Of a stretch of DNA of 64,000 bases, positions 44,666-53,032 are shown piece after piece. Below the pieces are notes generated by a model. The model worked only from the letters and a program-made list of their open reading frames with translations, was not told the DNA's origin and made no database searches. The DNA comes from Shumkonia mesophila (GTDB taxonomy: Bacteria > Pseudomonadota > Alphaproteobacteria > Rhodospirillales > Shumkoniaceae): contig NZ_JAOTID010000002.1 in NCBI RefSeq assembly GCF_026163695.1, forward strand, positions 652,146-716,145. The letters run 5' to 3'. Both the position numbers and the translations under genes were made by a program. The stretch's first letter is position 1; every line of letters begins with the position of its first letter.

Positions 44666-45054
44666 AGATCCTTCTGGATACCCATGCGCTGCTTTGGTGG
44701 CTGGCCGACAGCGACAGGCTGGGGGAAAAGGCCCGGAAACTGGTTGCCGACCCGGCGAACGATATCCTGGTCAGCATGGCGTCGTTCTGGGAAATCGCCG
44801 TGAAAATCAGGGTCGGCCGGTTGGAAGCGGACCTGGAGGAGATCATGACGGCCGTCTCCTCGGAAGGGTTCACTCTTCTGGAAATCGCCCGGTCGCACTG
44901 CCGGACGTTGATGACCCTGCCCGTGCATCACCGCGATCCTTTCGATCATCTGCTGATCGCCCAGGCCATCACGGAAAACGCCCTCTTCCTTTCAGAAGAT
45001 GGCCATGCCTCCTCCTATCCGGTCCAGGTCATGCGTTGTTCGTCCGGCGCGTGA
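44662..45054 (+). CDS. Type II toxin, PIN-domain ribonuclease (VapC-like)
   Basis: PIN-domain protein of 130 residues, a presumed metal-dependent ribonuclease neutralised by the upstream antitoxin. Acidic active-site residues are visible as Asp6 in KILLDTHALLWW, the Glu in SMASFWEIAVKI, and the Asp pair in HHRDPFDHLLIAQA, with a last Asp in FLSEDGH. The start is GTG, overlapping the antitoxin stop. The gene is complete and the active site is intact. Confidence 0.88.
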   Translation: MKILLDTHALLWWLADSDRLGEKARKLVADPANDILVSMASFWEIAVKIRVGRLEADLEEIMTAVSSEGFTLLEIARSHCRTLMTLPVHHRDPFDHLLIAQAITENALFLSEDGHASSYPVQVMRCSSGA

Positions 45055-45308
45055 GCGGTCAAGCCGGCTTTCGTGCATTCATGCCGGCCGCCACCGCCGG
45101 ATCGACGGCGAGCCCGCGGCCGAACGGTGAAATGCGTTCGGCCCACCCCGGCCCGCCAGCCTTGATCGCTGCCGAGAGACGATTGGGTTGCTCGTGACCT
45201 ATAGGTGACGTTGGCCATGTCTGGGCCGGACGGCAGCTCAGCGCCCACCCCGTCGGTCCGCAGGTTGGTGCGGGTTCCCGACAGCGGACGTTGCTGAGCA
45301 ACCAGCCT
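45055..45308. other. Gene-free stretch at the left border of the low-GC block
   Basis: No credible gene, tRNA or insertion-sequence end was found here. Base composition falls from GC-rich to clearly lower GC around 45300, so this marks the boundary of the accessory block. Confidence 0.5.
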
Positions 45309-46169
45309 TTAAAAATTTCTGCAAGCGTCTACTGTCACTTCGATAGGCCAGTTTCCTCGAACTGGACTCCGAAGGCCCTCAACTTGGTTTCCATGATCGG
45401 GAGTAGTTTTGATTCGTTCGATTTCGCGGTGGACTCCATAGCTATCTTCCCAGCGAGCTTTGTTCTTCACACCCAAGGAAGGGTATATGATCATTGCAAA
45501 CCATCCGTCTAAGGGGATCAGGTATTTCAGCCTCTCCTGTTGCTCAGGAGGTAATCCATTGAAATATTTGTTCTCTTCAACGTTCGCGCTATCCCTCGGA
45601 TCAACGATTTTGCGATCCTTTAAATGTTCATCGAATAGCAAAATTCGCCATTCGGATTCAGCATAGAGCTCGTAGGTCAACTCTGTCTGATCACTGTTCA
45701 TCGGCTTGAAAAAATTCAATAACCTCCGGTCTCGCAAGTCTTGCCAACATGCCATGAGAAACATGTCGTCCGCTTTTGTGTCAGCAAACCCATAGTACGC
45801 CAAGGGTCTCCCATGCCGCTGAAATAAGAAGGGCCTTTTGACGCCGATCCCGAGACGCCCATAGCGTCTGGCGTGCCTCCTCGAGTCCGAAAGCTTGAGT
45901 TCCGTGAAACAGCATTGCGGCGTTGGCGGAATCGTGATCTTGGAGCCTCCGACAGAAACCTCGCGCTCACTCTCCTCGGTCATCCACAACCCGTATGTGA
46001 GGATGCTTTGAAGACGCTGCGCATAGAGGTCCTCAACAATGGGATCGGGCTTCGAACGATGGTCTCCGTCATACCATTTCGGATCATGGGCTTGATCGAT
46101 GTCCTTGCCCGTCCAATGGATCAAAAAATCGGAATGAACGGCACGGTCGTAGCTAAGCTCCACATCCAT
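45309..46169 (-). CDS. AbiGi-like protein (abortive-infection antitoxin family), putative
   Basis: Protein of 286 residues that resembles AbiGi-type proteins linked to phage abortive infection. The features that suggest it are an N-terminal SDFLIHWTGKDI, then CCFTELKLSDSRRHARRYGR with LGIGVKRPFLFQRHGRPLAYY, and a later YELYAESEWRILLF (a 'Y-x-E-x-EWR' element). The resemblance is from memory of the family pattern, not a search. GGAGGGGG lies 7 bases before the ATG. Codon use is more AT-rich than in neighbouring genes, which suggests horizontal transfer. No adjacent AbiGii nucleotidyltransferase is recognised, so it may act alone or with the next gene. Confidence 0.6.
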   Translation of the reverse strand: MDVELSYDRAVHSDFLIHWTGKDIDQAHDPKWYDGDHRSKPDPIVEDLYAQRLQSILTYGLWMTEESEREVSVGGSKITIPPTPQCCFTELKLSDSRRHARRYGRLGIGVKRPFLFQRHGRPLAYYGFADTKADDMFLMACWQDLRDRRLLNFFKPMNSDQTELTYELYAESEWRILLFDEHLKDRKIVDPRDSANVEENKYFNGLPPEQQERLKYLIPLDGWFAMIIYPSLGVKNKARWEDSYGVHREIERIKTTPDHGNQVEGLRSPVRGNWPIEVTVDACRNF

Positions 46170-46320
46170 TTGTCGCCCCCTCCACGCTTCCTTTCCATGC
46201 GTTTGGATAATGCGCTACCAAACGCCCACCTTGGGTCACTTCTTCCGAATAGGCCACACACCGCGTCCGACTGAATCGTGCCAGGAAGAGACGTAGGTCG
46301 TTTCCCTTCGGCCCGGCTCT

Positions 46321-47697
46321 TTAACTTACTGACTCAGGCGAATTCGGCAGCCCTGTGGCTTCCAATTCAACCGCGCGAAGCCGCGCAAGGTTTATTTTCT
46401 GAGCCAATCTAAATTCGCTATCGGCATCGGTGCCCAACACCGTCGCCATCTCAGCGAGAAGATCTGGGTGCATCTGGAAATATTCGTGTGAAATCAACGC
46501 GGCCAATGCTCCGAGTACGTTGCTGTAACCGAACACCTTGTCGCCAGACAAATTGCTTCGGGCGGCGCGTAACGCATCGATAGTGCGCCCCATTCGGTGT
46601 AAGGCCAAAAAAAGGAAGTACCCTATGTCGGCATAACAAGATCGTTTGTCGAGATGGCTAATAAGATAGTTCTCCAATCTGGTTTTCTCAGCACTGGCCA
46701 TTGATCCATGCATCTTCAACAGAGCCTTAAGAGTCCGCGACTCCAACTGCTTGGATTGGCCTTGGTCCCAGAGTAGCTTCGGTATCTCGCCCTCCGTCGT
46801 CCATCCACCGTTGGGCTCGCTCTGAAGCCCGATATTTAGACTACCGAGGCCTCCCCGTACGCGGCCACGCGCAGCGTAACTTCGCCGTTCCTCATCTAAG
46901 ACAATATCGATACGTTCATTTGTACCACCGTGAGCCCACTCCGGCGGCGCGGACAGCACGTCGGTGGTTGCGGGTTTTGCGAAAGGCCGCATCTGCGACA
47001 AAAGGCTTTTGATGCGACGCTCCCAAGAGATTCGTGGAGGCAAGGCATCAGATGTCGGCACTGCGATACGTTTCAGGCGGTACTCATGGCCGAGATGGTC
47101 CTTCAAGACGAGCGTAGCTCGTAGAGGTCTACCCTGTCGCCCAAGAATGCCGCGGAACATAATATGCACCGATGCCGGCGCTACAGAGTGGGCCAGAACG
47201 GGATGCTTACTACTGTAGTAAGCGTTCTCGTGGCTCGGTAGCATGACATCCGCGTGGACGATCTTTCCCTTTTTCTTGGGCCAGCGGAGCGAAACACCGA
47301 CGATAAGGACGGGGCGATCAGTGACATTTGCCGTGGTTATTTCAAAGGAAAGCTGGGAAATAAAGCTGTCGTCTCGTTGTCGAGCGAGGTGCCACCAGCA
47401 GCGGTGGTCAAGCAGCGTGAATCGCAGGGGCTTAGCACCTGTACCATTCCTTCGTTCGCGTGTTGTAGCAACTGCTAGATCAACCGAGCGAGCTAAGACG
47501 AGAATGGTAAAAGTGATTGCAGAAACCCACGCCCATGCTCCCCAAGTAGTTCGAAAGTTGGTCAGGTCTGCTCCGCCGAATGTGGGTAGGAACAGCACGG
47601 CGTACGCGGATACGGCGAGGCCGCTCATTAGCCATAGTGGGAGGGTTCGCAGCACGGAAAGAAGTTGCCCAACTGTATCGGGCGCCCAACTAGCCAT
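46321..47697 (-). CDS. Two-helix membrane protein with large cytoplasmic domain, unknown
   Basis: Protein of 458 residues, not recognised. Two membrane segments lie at about 20-40 (LPLWLMSGLAVSAYAVLFLP) and 50-72 (WAWVSAITFTILVLARSVDL). The remaining 380 residues are soluble: a beta-rich part (about 110-220), a linker, and a helical C-terminal part (about 310-450) with LESRTLKALLKMHGSMASAE and LHRMGRTIDALRAARSNL. No catalytic motif is visible. Lower GC than the flanking chromosome. It is on the same strand as the AbiGi-like gene, 151 bases upstream of it, and divergent from the nuclease-like gene, so a joint defence function is plausible but unproven. Confidence 0.7.
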   Translation of the reverse strand: MASWAPDTVGQLLSVLRTLPLWLMSGLAVSAYAVLFLPTFGGADLTNFRTTWGAWAWVSAITFTILVLARSVDLAVATTRERRNGTGAKPLRFTLLDHRCWWHLARQRDDSFISQLSFEITTANVTDRPVLIVGVSLRWPKKKGKIVHADVMLPSHENAYYSSKHPVLAHSVAPASVHIMFRGILGRQGRPLRATLVLKDHLGHEYRLKRIAVPTSDALPPRISWERRIKSLLSQMRPFAKPATTDVLSAPPEWAHGGTNERIDIVLDEERRSYAARGRVRGGLGSLNIGLQSEPNGGWTTEGEIPKLLWDQGQSKQLESRTLKALLKMHGSMASAEKTRLENYLISHLDKRSCYADIGYFLFLALHRMGRTIDALRAARSNLSGDKVFGYSNVLGALAALISHEYFQMHPDLLAEMATVLGTDADSEFRLAQKINLARLRAVELEATGLPNSPESVS

Positions 47698-47828
47698 TCA
47701 CTAACCATGATGCCTTGCAAGGGCCAAAATAGCCCCGAGTACCGATGCGAGTAAGTATACTTGGTCGTATCGACTAAAAGAAGCTCGCCCAGCTATGTCG
47801 CCTAAAATCGCGGGGATAGGAGGGAACG

Positions 47829-48863
47829 GTGTCTAAACCATTCGATTTGTTCGCAGAGTTTGCGAGATTTGGTGCTCAGCAGAAAGTATCTCTCCGCAAT
47901 CCGAACGCAACACCAGAGTTTGTCGCCCATGTGGAGGCAGCAGTCGAACGCGCGTTGGCCGATCCAGCTCTGGTGTACGGCCAGTGGGCCGAGGCAATGT
48001 TTGAGGCGTTGCTCGTGAGCCTGGGTGACTATGCGCTTTTAAAGCCTGAGGATGTCGGACGTGTGTATCCGGCAGATGATTTCGGAGTGCCAGATTTCCG
48101 CGTTGTGCTGAAAGACGGCAGGCAATGGCTGATTGAGGTGAAAAACGTCTACCTCGACGACCCGGGTCATCAGGAAAGGCGACTGATGACCCGTGCCTAT
48201 CGGGAAAGGCAGGAAGCGTACGCGGCAGCTACTGGGGGAGAACTCAAGCTTGCTGTCTTCTGGGCAAGATGGGCAACGTGGACGCTCGTCACGCCAGCGA
48301 AGCTAGTCGATGCGAATGGTGATCTCACACTCAATATGTTGAATTCGATGAAGGCGAACGAGATGGGGGACCTGGGAGACCGGACTATAGGCACAAGGCC
48401 GCCTCTACGTTTTCGACTGCTTGCTGATCCTGAGAAGCCTAGTTCATTGGCTCCAGACGGCACGACCAATTTTACGATTGGCGGCGTAGAGATGTTCTGC
48501 GGTGACGACGAAATTCTGAACCCTACAGAGCGCGAGATAACCTGGATTTTTATGCAGCATGGTCAATGGAATGAAAGCGGACCGGAGGCTGAGCTAGCAG
48601 ACGATAGGGTAAAAGCCATCGAGTACCGCTGGGACCCCGTCGCCCGTCAAAACGAGGGCTTCGAAACAATCGGAACGCTCAGCAGAATGTTCGCGAAATA
48701 CTATGCTGAGATGACGGTTGATAAACGTCAGGTCATCCAGGTCCATGCACCGCTGCAGCCGGGGTGGTTTGCTCCACTGGTATCGACAGATTACAAGAGC
48801 GAGGTCTTGCCCCTTTGGAAATTTATTCTTCAGCCGAACTATGACGATTGGGTGGCCGAATAG
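47829..48863 (+). CDS. PD-(D/E)XK nuclease-like protein, unknown
   Basis: Protein of 344 residues, family not recognised. The pattern FGVPDFRVVLKDGRQWLIEVKN places Asp89 and Glu103-x-Lys105 in the beta-hairpin order of the PD-(D/E)XK nuclease fold (quoted here as VPDFRVV and WLIEVKN); Glu55 in WAEAMFEALL could be the upstream Glu. A helix rich in Arg/Glu follows (RRLMTRAYRERQEAY). The C-terminal two thirds have no known motif. It starts with GTG, with GGAGGG just upstream. It is divergent from the membrane-protein gene across about 130 bases and has the same lower GC. DNA or RNA cleavage in phage defence is inferred. Confidence 0.72.
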   Translation: MSKPFDLFAEFARFGAQQKVSLRNPNATPEFVAHVEAAVERALADPALVYGQWAEAMFEALLVSLGDYALLKPEDVGRVYPADDFGVPDFRVVLKDGRQWLIEVKNVYLDDPGHQERRLMTRAYRERQEAYAAATGGELKLAVFWARWATWTLVTPAKLVDANGDLTLNMLNSMKANEMGDLGDRTIGTRPPLRFRLLADPEKPSSLAPDGTTNFTIGGVEMFCGDDEILNPTEREITWIFMQHGQWNESGPEAELADDRVKAIEYRWDPVARQNEGFETIGTLSRMFAKYYAEMTVDKRQVIQVHAPLQPGWFAPLVSTDYKSEVLPLWKFILQPNYDDWVAE

Positions 48864-49268
48864 GCGGGGCATCTTTTTTCCGCTCTGGGTCATTCACTGC
48901 CGAAGCCGTAACCACCGGCCGCGTCCACCTTCCCCGTTTTGCACCCGAAGCCGGACCGTCCCTTCACGGCCCCAACCAAGTCCGTTGTATCAGAACTGAG
49001 CTTCGCCTGGTGCCTCCCGGCCATCGGTGCGGTGTCCGGATGGCTCCGGGCCCTCATGTTGACTTTTGCTCTGTTATAGGCATATATTCCGCAAATATAT
49101 TTCTAGTCCTGAGCGGGGTGTCTGCCACGCGGAAACCGGCCGACGGGCGGCAAAAATGACGACAAATGATGACAACGGGTGACAAAGGATGACGAGCCTA
49201 CCGCGCCGGCTTGCCGGGCGGCCGGAATGGTTCTAAACAGGAAGGGTCCGGTTGTGGAGAGGTGGCCG
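48864..49268. promoter_or_regulatory. Control region of the aldehyde oxidoreductase operon
   Basis: This 405-base gene-free region holds a likely sigma-70 promoter, TTGACT (49059-49064) and TATATT (49083-49088) with an 18-base spacer. A perfect 7-5-7 inverted repeat ATATATT-CCGCA-AATATAT (49082-49100) covers the -10. A run of TGAC-centred repeats lies at 49157, 49170, 49180 and 49190. The left part (48864-49050) holds nothing recognisable. Confidence 0.6.
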
Positions 49269-49751
49269 ATGCTCAAGTCGCTGCATATCGATCCGGGGAA
49301 GTGCACCAACTGCCTGTTGTGCGAACTGGCCTGCTCGTTCGAGAACGAGGAGGTTTTCAACCCCGCCAAGTCGCGCATCAAGGTCTTCGCCTTCCACGAC
49401 CAGGGACGCTATGTCCCCTACACCTGCACCCAGTGCGCCGAGGCGTGGTGCATGAGCGCCTGCCCGGTCGATGCCATTTCGGTCGACCCCGCCACCGGCG
49501 CCAAGGTGGTGTCGGGCGACCTGTGCGTCGGGTGTAAGGTGTGCACCATCGCCTGCCCCTTCGGCACCGTGAACTACAACCACTCGACCGGCAAGGTCAT
49601 CAAGTGCGACCTGTGCGGCGGCGAGCCGGCCTGCGCGGCGATGTGCCCGACCGGGGCCATCGCCTATGTCGATGCCGACTGGACGGGTTACGACAAGATG
49701 CGCCGCTGGGCCGGCAAGACCGATTCCGGCACCGCCCAGGCCCACGCCTGA
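49269..49751 (+). CDS. aorA: Aldehyde oxidoreductase ferredoxin-like subunit AorA
   Basis: Electron-transfer subunit of 160 residues carrying ligands for four 4Fe-4S clusters: CTNCLLCELAC, CTQCAEAWCMSACP, CVGCKVCTIACP and CDLCGGEPACAAMCP. Size and motif order match AorA of Aromatoleum aromaticum, which wires the tungsten subunit to the FAD subunit and stacks into filaments in that organism. The ATG at 49269 is preceded by a GGAGAGG site; in-frame upstream codons from 49179 give a non-homologous leader and are rejected. The catalytic subunit gene follows after 19 bases. Confidence 0.92.
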   Translation: MLKSLHIDPGKCTNCLLCELACSFENEEVFNPAKSRIKVFAFHDQGRYVPYTCTQCAEAWCMSACPVDAISVDPATGAKVVSGDLCVGCKVCTIACPFGTVNYNHSTGKVIKCDLCGGEPACAAMCPTGAIAYVDADWTGYDKMRRWAGKTDSGTAQAHA

Positions 49752-49770
49752 GATCGGGGAGATAAGCCTC

Positions 49771-51594
49771 ATGTCCTGGCAAGGAAAAATCCTTCGGGTC
49801 GATCTCACCGCCGGAACCTGCGTGGCCGAGCCGCTCAACATGGAGTGGGCGCGCAAATACCTGGGCCAGCGCGGCCTGGGCAGCAAATACCTGGCCGAGG
49901 AGGTCAGCCCCAAGGTCGATCCCCTAAGCCCCGACAACAAGATGATCTTCGCCACCGGTCCCCTGACCGGCACCGCGGTTTCCACCGGCGGCCGCTGGTC
50001 GGTGGTCACCAAGGGGCCGCTGACCGACGCCATTGCCGATTCCAACTCGGGCGGCTATTTCGGGGCCGAGCTCAAGATGGCCGGCTGGGACATGGTCATC
50101 TTCGAGGGCAAGGCGCCGCGCCCGGTCTACCTGCATATCGAGGATGAGCGGGCCGAGCTGCTGCCCGCCGACGGCCTGTGGGGCCGCACGGTGTGGGAGG
50201 TCGAGCCGGCCATCCGCGAGCGGCACGGCGATCCCATGCTCAAGATCGCCTCCATCGGCCGGGCCGGCGAGGCCGGCGTCATGTACGCCTGCGTGATGAA
50301 CGACCTGGACCGCGCCGCCGGCCGTTCCGGGGTCGGCGCGGTCATGGGCTCGAAGAACCTGAAGGCGGTGGCGGTGCGCGGCACCGTCGGCGTTCGGGTG
50401 CGCGACCCCAAGGCCTTCATCCAGGCCGTGGCCAGGGCGCGGGCCAAGCTCGACCCGTCGCCGGTGCGCAAGTCGTTCGCCCGCCACGGCACCATGGCGA
50501 TGATGGACACCGCCGACCGCCACGGCGTGCTGCCCACCCGCAACTGCCGCGAGGTGCAGTTCGACGGGGTGGACAAGGTCAACGTCGCCACCATGACGCG
50601 GGTGCGCCTTTCCGACGGCAAGCCCAACCTGATCGGCAACAAGGGGTGTTTCGCCTGCTCCATCGCCTGCGGCCGGGTGTCGAAGATCGATCCCAGCCAT
50701 TTCTCGGTGCAGGGCAAGCCCAGGTACCTGGGCGCCCAGGGCGGCCTGGAATACGAGGCGGCCTTCGCCTTCGGGCCGATGGCCGGCGTTGCCGACCTCG
50801 AGGCGCTGACCTATGCCAACTACGTCTGCAACGAAGACGGGATGGACCCCATCTCGTTCGGCGTCACGGTCGCCGCCGCCATGGAGCTTTACGAGACCGG
50901 CGCCATTACCGAAAAGGAAACCGGCGGCCTGGCCCTGCCCTTCGGCTCGGCCGAGGCGCTGGTGGCGCTGGCCGAACTGACCGCCCGCGGCGAAGGGTTC
51001 GGCAAGGACATCGGGCTCGGCGCCAAGCGGATGTGCGAGAAGTACGGCCATCCCGAATTCGCCATGGTGGTCAAGGGCCAGGAGTTTCCCGGCTACGATC
51101 CGCGCGGCATGCAGGGCATGGGCCTGGCCTACGCCACCTCGAACCGCGGCGCCTGCCACATGCAGGCCAAGCCGTGGTCGGACGACTTCGCGCGCATCAC
51201 CACCGACAACAAGGCCAACGTGGTCAAGGCCAGCCAGGACGAGGTGGCGGCCATCGATTCGGCCGGCATCTGCTTCTTCGCTACCAACGTATGGACGCTG
51301 GACGACCTGGCCTCGCAGCTGGACGCCGCCTGCGACGGCGGCTGGACGGCGGAAAGGATGCGCGAGGTGGGGGAAAGGGTGTGGACGCTGGAGCGCACCT
51401 TCAACCTGAAGGCCGGGCTGACCAGGGCCGACGACACGCTGCCCGAGCGCTGCCTCAAGGATGCCGCGAAAAGCGGCCCGGCCAAGGGCATGGTCGCCGA
51501 ACTGGGCAAGATGCTGCCCGAATACTATGCGTTGCGGGGATGGACGGTGGACGGCGTGCCGACCAACGAAACGCTGCAACGGCTGGCGCTCTAG
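49771..51594 (+). CDS. aorB: Tungsten/molybdenum aldehyde:ferredoxin oxidoreductase catalytic subunit AorB
   Basis: AOR-family enzyme of 607 residues, oxidising aldehydes to carboxylic acids (and able to run in reverse in known members) with a bis-metallopterin W or Mo cofactor and one 4Fe-4S cluster. The N-terminal domain starts SWQGKILRVDLTAGT and includes LGQRGLGSKYLAEE and GPLTGTAVSTGGRW. The cluster ligands are Cys293, Cys296, Cys300 (GCFACSIACGR) and Cys501 in DSAGICFF. A.ALEYE-type cofactor-binding residues are in GGLEYEAAFAFGPM, and YDPRGMQGMGLAYATSNRGA is the second pterin region. Overall length fits bacterial AORs. It sits between the ferredoxin and FAD subunits. Confidence 0.94.
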   Translation: MSWQGKILRVDLTAGTCVAEPLNMEWARKYLGQRGLGSKYLAEEVSPKVDPLSPDNKMIFATGPLTGTAVSTGGRWSVVTKGPLTDAIADSNSGGYFGAELKMAGWDMVIFEGKAPRPVYLHIEDERAELLPADGLWGRTVWEVEPAIRERHGDPMLKIASIGRAGEAGVMYACVMNDLDRAAGRSGVGAVMGSKNLKAVAVRGTVGVRVRDPKAFIQAVARARAKLDPSPVRKSFARHGTMAMMDTADRHGVLPTRNCREVQFDGVDKVNVATMTRVRLSDGKPNLIGNKGCFACSIACGRVSKIDPSHFSVQGKPRYLGAQGGLEYEAAFAFGPMAGVADLEALTYANYVCNEDGMDPISFGVTVAAAMELYETGAITEKETGGLALPFGSAEALVALAELTARGEGFGKDIGLGAKRMCEKYGHPEFAMVVKGQEFPGYDPRGMQGMGLAYATSNRGACHMQAKPWSDDFARITTDNKANVVKASQDEVAAIDSAGICFFATNVWTLDDLASQLDAACDGGWTAERMREVGERVWTLERTFNLKAGLTRADDTLPERCLKDAAKSGPAKGMVAELGKMLPEYYALRGWTVDGVPTNETLQRLAL

Positions 51595-51624
51595 GGGAAG
51601 GACGCCGGGCGTCGATCACTGAAG

Positions 51625-51763
51625 CCCTCTCCGCCCCCGGGGGCGGAGAGGGTTGGGCGAGGTGGGGGACTCTCCGGGCCCTCTGGCCGCGAGCCCCACC
51701 TCTCCCTCCCACGCCTCAAGGCGCGGGCCCCTCCCTCTCCCCCCCCCGAAGGGCGGAGAGGGG
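51625..51763. repeat. GC-rich palindromic element between aorB and aorC
   Basis: A perfect 28-bp palindrome with 14-bp arms (CCCTCTCCGCCCCC and its complement) occupies 51625-51652. A second imperfect hairpin, with CCCTCTCC at 51733-51740 and GGAGAGGG at 51755-51762, closes the element. It fills most of the 202-base gap inside the aor operon and could reduce read-through into aorC or stabilise the upstream mRNA. Confidence 0.75.
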
Positions 51764-51796
51764 AAATGACGCAGTCCTACCTCTAGGGAGGGATTC

Positions 51797-53026
51797 ATGC
51801 GCTATGTACTGATCGGTGGCGGACCGGCCGGCGTCACGGCGGCGGAAACCTTGCGCAGGGTCGAGCCGACGGCCGACATCACGCTGATCGGCGGCGAGGC
51901 CGGCCCCCCCTATTGCCGGATGGCCATTCCCTATTTCCTGGCCGGCGACATCGCCGAGGAAGGCACCCATTTCCGCCATGCGGGCGACCATTACGCCCGC
52001 CTCGGCATCCGCTATCTCAACGACCGGGTCGAGGCGATTTCGGCCGCCGACGGCCGCATCCGCCTGGCCGGCGGCGCCGACCTCGCCTATGACCGCCTTC
52101 TGCTGGCCACCGGCTCGCGCCCGGCCATGCTGCCGGTGGCGGGCCTCGACACCCCCGGCGTGCACTCCTGCTGGACGCTCGACGACGCCCGGCGCATCGC
52201 CGCCCGGGCCACCGCCGGGGCCGAGGTGGTGCTGATCGGCGCCGGTTTCGTCGCCTGCATCATCATGCAGGCCCTCGCCCAACGCGGCATGAAGCTCACC
52301 GTGGTGGCCGGCAGTTCCGGGCGCATGGTGCGCAGCATGATGGACGAGACGGCCGGCGATCTGATCATGCGCTGGTGCCGCGAGCGCGGGGTTTCCGTGC
52401 TGACCGGCCAGCGGGTGGCCGCCATCGAGGCCGGGCCGACGGTGCTGCTGGCCGACGGCCAGGCGCTGAAGGCCGACCTGGTGGTGGTGGCCTCGGGCGT
52501 CCGGCCCAATTCGGAATTCGCCGCCGCCGCCGGGGTCGCCGTCGAGGAAGGCATCGCGGTCGACGAATACCTGAGGACCAGCGTCGAGGGCATCTTCGCC
52601 GCCGGCGACGTCGCCCAGGGGCCGGACTTTTCGACCCGCACCCGCTCGGTGCACGCCATCCAGCCGACCGCCACCGAGCACGGCCGCGTCGCCGCGCTGA
52701 ACATGGCCGGGCATACGGTCGCCTATCGTGGCAGCCTGGGCATGAACGTGCTGGACACCCTAGGTCTCATCTCCTCGTCGTTCGGCCACTGGCAGGGCGT
52801 CGCGGGCGGCGAGGCGGCGGTCCATCTCGACGCCGCCCGTTTCCGCTACATGGACCTCAAGTTCGACGGCGACCGGCTGATCGGCGTCAACTCGGTGGGC
52901 CGCACCGAGAACCTGGGCGCGCTGCGCGGCCTCATCCAGAAGCGGACGCGCCTGGGGGCGTGGAAGGACCGCCTGATGGCCAATCCCTACCGCTTCATGG
53001 AAGCCCTGGTCGCCGCCACGGCTTGA
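51797..53026 (+). CDS. aorC: Aldehyde oxidoreductase FAD/NAD subunit AorC
   Basis: Pyridine-nucleotide-disulfide-oxidoreductase-fold flavoprotein of 409 residues. FAD motif RYVLIGGGPAGVTAAETLRR (residues 2-21), NAD motif VVLIGAGFVACIIMQALAQR (about 147-166) and the C-terminal FAD motif GIFAAGDVAQGPDF are clear. The second GxGxxA/G motif is slightly degenerate (GAGFVACI). No redox Cys pair is seen, as in NADH-oxidising subunits of this type. It corresponds in size and order to AorC of A. aromaticum, the NAD-linked subunit. GGGAGGG precedes the ATG. It ends 6 bases from the convergent operon. Confidence 0.88.
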   Translation: MRYVLIGGGPAGVTAAETLRRVEPTADITLIGGEAGPPYCRMAIPYFLAGDIAEEGTHFRHAGDHYARLGIRYLNDRVEAISAADGRIRLAGGADLAYDRLLLATGSRPAMLPVAGLDTPGVHSCWTLDDARRIAARATAGAEVVLIGAGFVACIIMQALAQRGMKLTVVAGSSGRMVRSMMDETAGDLIMRWCRERGVSVLTGQRVAAIEAGPTVLLADGQALKADLVVVASGVRPNSEFAAAAGVAVEEGIAVDEYLRTSVEGIFAAGDVAQGPDFSTRTRSVHAIQPTATEHGRVAALNMAGHTVAYRGSLGMNVLDTLGLISSSFGHWQGVAGGEAAVHLDAARFRYMDLKFDGDRLIGVNSVGRTENLGALRGLIQKRTRLGAWKDRLMANPYRFMEALVAATA

Positions 53027-53032
53027 GCCGCC

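Noticed and set aside
45055..45308. tRNA, integrase or insertion-sequence remnant at the island border
   Set aside because: No cloverleaf, no terminal inverted repeats and no transposase or integrase reading frame could be seen.
49179..49268. N-terminal extension of AorA starting at GTG 49179
   Set aside because: The added 30 residues are not ferredoxin-like and run through the TGAC repeat array; ATG 49269 has a good ribosome-binding site.
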